In this document: positions 6,369 through 10,182 of the stretch, in pieces | Layout of the letters: each line of letters opens with the position of its first letter | Position numbering within the stretch: position 1 is the first letter of the stretch | Assembly: GCA_002887195.1 (NCBI GenBank) | Contig: PJAB01002165.1 | Span: forward strand, 1-10,182 | Source: Chrysochromulina parva | Lineage: Eukaryota > Haptophyta > Prymnesiales > Chrysochromulinaceae | Length of the DNA stretch: 10,182 nucleotides | Direction of reading: 5' to 3' | The notes under the pieces: model-generated | Database searches by the model: none | Told to the model about the DNA's origin: nothing | The model's input: the letters and a program-made list of their open reading frames with translations, nothing else | Position numbers and translations under genes: made by a program

Positions 6369-6917
6369 TCACTTCTTCAACTCGTCTGACATCGCAGCGT
6401 TGTCGTATGCCTCCACGACCTCGGGCGGTGCCTGCACGAGCTCGAGCAGCACGCCCTGGCCGCAGAGCGGCTTATCGTCTGAAGCACGAGGGTGGATGAA
6501 GGCTACATGGTGGCCTGATGCACCCTTACGTATGCCGCCCGGTGCGAAGCGCACGCCTTGCACCTCGAGGTATGCTACCGCCGCATGGAGCTTGTCAACC
6601 CAGATGCCAATGTGGTTGAGCGGCGGTACGTGCACCTTTGGTGTCTTGTTCGCGTCGAGCGGCTGCATGAGGTCGAGCTCGACGGCGAGCGGTCCAGCGC
6701 CGAGCCGCAGAATGTCCTCGTCGACGTTCTCTTTCTCGGAAATGTACGTGGAAATGCGCTTGACGCCCAGCAAATCTTCCCACAGCGCGGAGAGCGGGCC
6801 TTTGTCGAGGCCGCCAATGGCAACCTGCTGCAGACCCAGCACGCGGAATGGCCGAGCGCCCGTGGCCGATGCGAACGCGCGGCGCCCGACCGCGGCTCTC
6901 GCGATGCGCAGGATCAT
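6369..6917 (-). CDS. VOC-superfamily protein (glyoxalase I / methylmalonyl-CoA epimerase-like), probably mitochondrial
   Basis: 182 residues. The first 22 residues are rich in Arg and Ala, have no acidic residue and contain ASA near the end, as in a mitochondrial presequence. The mature part has the paired beta-alpha-beta-beta-beta modules of the vicinal oxygen chelate fold: [10 protein letters not shown] (28-36), WEDLLGV (46-52), AVELDLMQP (78-86), then LNHIGIWVD (100-108), [17 protein letters not shown] (127-143) and [10 protein letters not shown] (155-164). Likely metal ligands are Gln31, Glu80 or Asp82, His102 and Glu159. A Gln at the first site, instead of the bacterial His, is also seen in human GLO1. 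Segments 127-164 resemble methylmalonyl-CoA epimerase most. Family reactions are lactoylglutathione formation or epimerisation of methylmalonyl-CoA; I cannot choose. Bacterial proteins of similar sequence exist, so an organellar or transferred origin is possible. Confidence 0.85.
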   Translation of the reverse strand: MILRIARAAVGRRAFASATGARPFRVLGLQQVAIGGLDKGPLSALWEDLLGVKRISTYISEKENVDEDILRLGAGPLAVELDLMQPLDANKTPKVHVPPLNHIGIWVDKLHAAVAYLEVQGVRFAPGGIRKGASGHHVAFIHPRASDDKPLCGQGVLLELVQAPPEVVEAYDNAAMSDELKK

Positions 6918-7095
6918 CGTTCAGTCTTCAGAAAAGGCTCGTGTGAATCCACACTTGACGCTTGCATTTCGTCCACACCGACTCGGAATAACCGAGGGAG
7001 GGAGCTGAGGGAGGTTCCAAGGACGATCGAGACCGGGGTTCACTCTGAGAGGGGTGCCCGCAGGACACAGTTTCTTCAGTTTGGGGGAGACTGAG

Positions 7096-7108
7096 TCTGT
7101 CGGACAGA
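7096..7108. promoter_or_regulatory. 13-nt palindrome (6-bp arms)
   Basis: TCTGTC and GACAGA flank one central G, a dyad typical in form of dimeric transcription-factor sites. It lies about 180 bp upstream of the VOC start codon, in the shared spacer. No function is shown. Confidence 0.3.
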
Positions 7109-7426
7109 TTCACAGATAGATGCCGGAAGGCAGTTCACGCAGAAATTACATGAACAGGGAGGTGCTCAGCTCACGGGATCGGCGTTTGGATGTATTGTGT
7201 ACGAAACAACGAAACGTGGCATGGCATCCGTCCGTCCACGATCTGTAGATCTGCTGGTCATGATGCCGGTGGCGGGGCCGGTGGATGCAGGTACGAGGCA
7301 GGCCGCCCACGGCCAAAATGCCATGCGCCATGCATCGATGGTTGCGCACACATTTAACACTTGCAGGTAGCGCAACTTCGGACGAATGGCCGAACATTAA
7401 AAACGGGGCCTTCCACACCTCACTCT

Positions 7427-7453
7427 AGTTCAAGTTCAAGTTGAACTTCAACT
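7427..7453. promoter_or_regulatory. 27-nt interrupted palindrome upstream of the PP2C-kinase gene
   Basis: Two 13-nt arms mirror each other around a central G at 7440, with one mismatched pair. The inner eight pairs are perfect (AAGTTCAA against TTGAACTT) and four more follow beyond the mismatch. The left arm is itself a tandem of TTCAAG. The site lies about 105 bp upstream of the start codon. A symmetric, repeated half-site is what a dimeric or cooperative regulator would need, but no regulator is identified. Confidence 0.5.
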
Positions 7454-7557
7454 CGTGGACTTGAGATTTCGACAAACATGCCAAATTTGGTTGGGGACTT
7501 CCGATTTCTCGAGACACAAGCCGATCGCGAGCGCGTCTGAAGCCGCCAGGGTTTAAT

Positions 7558-9921
7558 ATGATGCACTCGACTCCTCGTCTTGGAGCCGAGCCATCGGCAC
7601 ACGAGCTCGAGGTGATGTGCGGCGGCTTCCAAAAGGACGTCAAAGGCGAGGATCGTTTCACGATTCACGATGCAATCATCGCGGGCGACCACTGCTACTT
7701 CGCGGTGGTGGCGGATGGTCATGGCGGCCAAGACGCGGTAATACACGCCGCGAAGCGGATTCTGCCGCTCATCGCCGAGGCGGCAGCTGACGGGAGCTCA
7801 GTCGAGCTGAACAGGGCATCTGTGCAAAGCTTCCGAGCGCTGCACGAGGAGATCTTCGCGTCTGGCACGACCTCGGGCTCAACGCTCACTGTGTGCTGTA
7901 TCAATGCGTCGAAGCACGAGCTTCACGTGTGGAACGTCGGCGACTCACTTGCGGTGCTCGTCGACGCCACCAGCCACGCGCCCCTCGGCGTGAGCCATCG
8001 GCTGGAGTCCAATCCAGAGGAGCAAGCGCGGGTGCAAGCGCTCGGCGCCAAGCTCGCCCGCGCAACGACAGAAGGGGGCGAAGAGGGCGGACCGCTGCGA
8101 GCTTGGCCCGGCGGCCTTGCCGTCACCCGCACCGTCGGCGACGCCGACTGCCCTAGGTTCGTCATCCCCGATCCTGCGTGGTCCACGTGCCCAGTCCCCC
8201 CCCAGGGTGGCGCGCTGCTCGCTTGCACTGACGGCGTGTGGGACCTCATGACCGCGAGCGAAGCGGCGACTGTCCTGATTGCCGGCGAGTTCGACTCGGC
8301 CGGCAGTGCGGCGCGCCTGGTCGTGCGCAGGGCCACGCGACCACGCGGTGCGATCGACGACACGACCGCCGTGGTGATGCTCTTCGGTCCCGCGCCCATC
8401 GACGACAGCGATGACGACATGGGCTTGTCGAATCACAGGCGCAGCAACGAATCGTTCCTGAAGCGCGTCGAGAACAAGAAGACGATCCTTGAGCACGAGG
8501 ACGAATCGACTGTATTTGAGAAGGCAGCTGCCATCGATCCACTTGCTGCGTTCACGCTGAATCCCATGTTCTCCAGCGTAAAGTTCGACAGCCAGAATGC
8601 GCCCAAGGCGCCTGATACGACTGCCAACCATAACATGTCGCCCGTCCTCGCGGAAGCCAGACCTCGCCGCGCTCCCAACAACGAGAGGTTCTCCCTCTCG
8701 AATCTCTTCGACTCCACGTACTCCAGGGCTCGGGGGGTCCGGCGTCGTCCATTGTCGTCTCCCTCGTCTCCGTGGGCCGGAGGGCAGAAAAGCCCACTTG
8801 GCCGTCGCAAGGGGAGTGAACGATCGTTGGAGGACGGCGACAACCGCTTCTCGATCAACACCTTCGACAGCTCGAAAGATGGACGCGAGGCGCCGACGGC
8901 GGGGGTGTCCGGCCACAACGGCTCGGCCTGGTGCGAGGCCGAGACCGAGGCCTGGTTCGGCATCACTACTGACACCCGACCAGGCACGCGCATAGTCGAC
9001 TGGTCGGAGCTCACGATCTCCAAGTTTTTAGGCCAGGGCGAGTTTGCCACAGCGCATCTGACGACGCTCGACGGGCGCAACGTGGCGATCAAGATGCTCA
9101 AGAAGGAAAAGGGGCAGAGCCTGCCAGCCGTGCAAGGGCTCAAGCGTGAGATCATGGTGATGACGCTGATGGACCACCCGAACGTACTGAAAGCGTACGC
9201 ACTAGGCCAACACGAGGGTCAGCCGCTCATGATCCTCGAGCTGCTCAGCCGCACGCTCACCTCAGAGTTGCCGCGCGACCCGGATGCGGTCCCCTTTTGG
9301 GTGCGTTGGCGCGAAGTCAAGCGCTGGCCGCTCTCGCGCAGCCTGCACTGCGCGGTGCAGCTCGCGCGCGCTCTCAAATACGTCCACGACGACGCGTTCC
9401 CGGGCCACCGCATCCTGCACCGCGACGTGAAGCCCAACAACATCGGCTTCGTCCACGACCCTGCGGATCACGACCATCTAGTCCTCTTCGACTTTGGCCT
9501 CGCCTCCTTGTGGGAAAAGAAGGGCGATCCGACCGACACCCTCGCGCGCAACCTGACGGGCGAGACGGGCTCGCTCCGGTACATGGCGCCCGAGGTGGCC
9601 AACTCGAGACCGTACTGCCCGAAGGCCGAGGTCTACTCGTTCGCCACGGTCACGTACGAGATCGCCTCCTGCAAGAAGCCGTTCACTGGCCTTGAGCCCG
9701 AGGTCTTCAAGAAAGCCATCGGCTCTGGTCACGTGCTGCCTCTCCCGCCCGAATGGCCGGATGAGCTGAGGTCCTTGATCTCCGACTGCTGGAAACTCGA
9801 CGCGCAGCAGCGGCCCGAGTTCCGCGAGATCGTGCCGCGCCTCGAGGCGCTCTGTGCCGTCCTCCCGCGGGGCACCACGAGCAACCGGAAAGAGGGTAGT
9901 AAGTGTTGCTCGCCGTCTTGA
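7558..9921 (+). CDS. PP2C phosphatase-protein kinase fusion protein
   Basis: 787 residues in one frame. Residues about 20-275 are a PPM/PP2C Ser/Thr phosphatase: GED at 30-32, VADGHGG with D53, VGDS at 127-130, TRTVGD with D195, CTDGVWD with D225, and DDTT at 267-270, so the usual metal-binding acids are present. Residues about 480-765 are a complete protein kinase: GQGEFA loop (492-497), VAIK with K512, helix-C E531, HRDVKPNN with D623, DFG with D645, and MAPE at 676-679, plus the late DCW...RP motif. The short activation loop and overall look suit a TKL or MLK-like Ser/Thr kinase. The linker (about 280-475) is Ser/Arg-rich with probable phosphorylation sites and an internal repeat. Both domains look active, so one protein could add and remove phosphate, perhaps regulating itself. 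No signal peptide or membrane segment is seen, suggesting cytosol or nucleus. Start has A at -3, with a second ATG directly after. Confidence 0.93.
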   Translation: MMHSTPRLGAEPSAHELEVMCGGFQKDVKGEDRFTIHDAIIAGDHCYFAVVADGHGGQDAVIHAAKRILPLIAEAAADGSSVELNRASVQSFRALHEEIFASGTTSGSTLTVCCINASKHELHVWNVGDSLAVLVDATSHAPLGVSHRLESNPEEQARVQALGAKLARATTEGGEEGGPLRAWPGGLAVTRTVGDADCPRFVIPDPAWSTCPVPPQGGALLACTDGVWDLMTASEAATVLIAGEFDSAGSAARLVVRRATRPRGAIDDTTAVVMLFGPAPIDDSDDDMGLSNHRRSNESFLKRVENKKTILEHEDESTVFEKAAAIDPLAAFTLNPMFSSVKFDSQNAPKAPDTTANHNMSPVLAEARPRRAPNNERFSLSNLFDSTYSRARGVRRRPLSSPSSPWAGGQKSPLGRRKGSERSLEDGDNRFSINTFDSSKDGREAPTAGVSGHNGSAWCEAETEAWFGITTDTRPGTRIVDWSELTISKFLGQGEFATAHLTTLDGRNVAIKMLKKEKGQSLPAVQGLKREIMVMTLMDHPNVLKAYALGQHEGQPLMILELLSRTLTSELPRDPDAVPFWVRWREVKRWPLSRSLHCAVQLARALKYVHDDAFPGHRILHRDVKPNNIGFVHDPADHDHLVLFDFGLASLWEKKGDPTDTLARNLTGETGSLRYMAPEVANSRPYCPKAEVYSFATVTYEIASCKKPFTGLEPEVFKKAIGSGHVLPLPPEWPDELRSLISDCWKLDAQQRPEFREIVPRLEALCAVLPRGTTSNRKEGSKCCSPS
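8680..8878 (+). repeat. Imperfect internal repeat in the PP2C-kinase linker
   Basis: Residues 375-386 (NERFSLSNLFDS) and 429-439 (DNRFSINTFDS) repeat the form (N/D)xRFS(L/I)xN(x)FDS, 54 residues apart. Between them are RRPLSSPSSP and RKGSERS stretches typical of basophilic and Pro-directed kinase sites. The shared RFS core could be a paired phosphorylation or docking motif. Seen only at protein level. Confidence 0.5.
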
Positions 9922-9944
9922 TGGAGATGGTTGCATGAGAATGG

Positions 9945-9995
9945 AAGCATGTGGCAATTCACATGTACACATGACAAGCATGGCAATTGACACGT
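9945..9995 (+). repeat. Imperfect ~20-bp direct repeat
   Basis: AAGCATGTGGCAATTCACATG (9945-9965, listed here as AAGCATG, TGGCAATT, CACATG) recurs as AAGCATG, GCAATTGA, CACGTG at 9976-9995, offset by 31 bp. Both copies are rich in CATG and end in a CAC(A/G)TG hexamer. It may be a small local duplication in the 3' UTR. Confidence 0.55.
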
Positions 9996-10071
9996 GCGGA
10001 GCCCAGGAGCCCGTCCGATTCCGTTCGATGATTGAGCTGACTATCGTATACTGTCTCGAGTTACGGTGGTT

Positions 10072-10091
10072 TCTAGCGCGTAAGCGCTAGA
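10072..10091 (+). terminator. 8-bp hairpin with GNRA-type GTAA loop, 3' of the PP2C-kinase gene
   Basis: TCTAGCGC (10072-10079) pairs perfectly with GCGCTAGA (10084-10091) around GTAA, which in RNA is a GUAA tetraloop of the stable GNRA class closed by a C-G pair. It begins 151 nt after the stop codon. It could be a 3'-UTR structural element or part of transcription termination; neither is shown. Confidence 0.4.
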
Positions 10092-10182
10092 TTAGTTGTC
10101 TTCCAGGGCAAGCGGAGTTGCAGGGCGGTAGACGCACACCAGCTCCACGAGCTAGGTGCGCCGGCGGGCGGGCAATACTCGC

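Larger units (their letters stand above)
6918..7557. promoter_or_regulatory. 640-bp divergent promoter region (VOC gene / PP2C-kinase gene)
   Basis: Both flanking genes read away from this stretch, so it must contain both promoters. It holds a 13-nt palindrome at 7096-7108 and a longer interrupted palindrome at 7427-7453, about 105 bp before the PP2C-kinase start. An 8-mer CATGGCAT near 7212 also recurs inverted near 7319. No open frame has recognisable protein features. TTAATATG immediately precedes the kinase start codon, and no TATA box at a standard distance is obvious. Confidence 0.5.
9922..10182. other. 3' flank of the PP2C-kinase gene, no gene seen
   Basis: These 261 bp hold a short direct repeat (9945-9995) and an 8-bp hairpin with a GTAA loop (10072-10091). 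No AATAAA is visible on the plus strand and no open frame has recognisable protein features. It most likely holds the 3' UTR and transcription end, running into unannotated sequence at the right edge. Confidence 0.45.

Noticed and set aside
6558..7094. Plus-strand 178-residue frame over the VOC gene and its upstream region
   Set aside because: It is antisense to a clear VOC-fold protein and shows no domain.
7212..7326. Inverted 8-mer CATGGCAT/ATGCCATG about 100 bp apart
   Set aside because: Too short and too widely spaced to stand out from chance in this spacer.
7945..8916. 323-residue minus-strand frame opposite the PP2C-kinase gene
   Set aside because: It lies wholly antisense to a well-supported two-domain gene; high GC leaves the opposite strand open by chance and no domain is recognisable.
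1..10182. CRISPR array, defence island or toxin-antitoxin system
   Set aside because: No regular short repeats with spacers, no recognisable bacterial defence genes, and the gene content is eukaryotic.

Overview
The window looks like nuclear DNA from a GC-rich, intron-poor eukaryotic alga or other protist. A haptophyte or a related red-plastid-lineage alga fits best, but I cannot fix the species. The eukaryotic evidence is a PP2C phosphatase fused to a TKL-type protein kinase, a WW-domain protein, a run of Sfi1-like tryptophan repeats, a GT32-type glycosyltransferase with a candidate signal anchor, and a VOC-family protein with a mitochondrial-type presequence. Start codons sit in Kozak-like contexts rather than behind Shine-Dalgarno sites, and intergenic gaps of 120-720 bp carry microsatellites, tandem repeats and AATAAA hexamers. 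Each gene can be read as one unbroken frame.

Layout, left to right. At 1-994 (minus) lies the 5' part of a gene whose protein has Trp repeats every 27-35 residues; it runs off the left edge. A (GA)15 microsatellite separates it from a sulfotransferase-like gene (1247-2371, minus). That gene diverges, across a 136-bp gap, from a WW-domain membrane protein with an apparent signal or plastid presequence (2508-3347, plus). A 720-bp spacer follows, with a three-copy ~42-bp repeat, a perfect 10-bp hairpin and a G-quadruplex motif. Next come a DXD glycosyltransferase (4068-5396, plus) and a small multi-pass membrane protein (5521-6060, plus). The latter converges on a VOC/glyoxalase-fold gene (6369-6917, minus). 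A 640-bp divergent spacer with a long palindrome leads to the PP2C-kinase fusion (7558-9921, plus). The last 261 bp hold a short direct repeat and a hairpin with a GNRA-type tetraloop.

Nothing indicates an operon or a shared pathway. The glycosyltransferase and the sulfotransferase-like protein could both act on glycans in the Golgi, but they are on opposite strands with the WW gene between them, so this is weak. The most informative items are the PP2C-kinase fusion with a repeated, phosphosite-rich linker, the left-edge Trp-repeat gene (easy to overlook because it has neither its stop codon nor its 3' end here), and the repeat/hairpin/G4 block in the 3' flank of the WW gene. I found no CRISPR array, rRNA, tRNA, insertion sequence or convincing new defence-type system.
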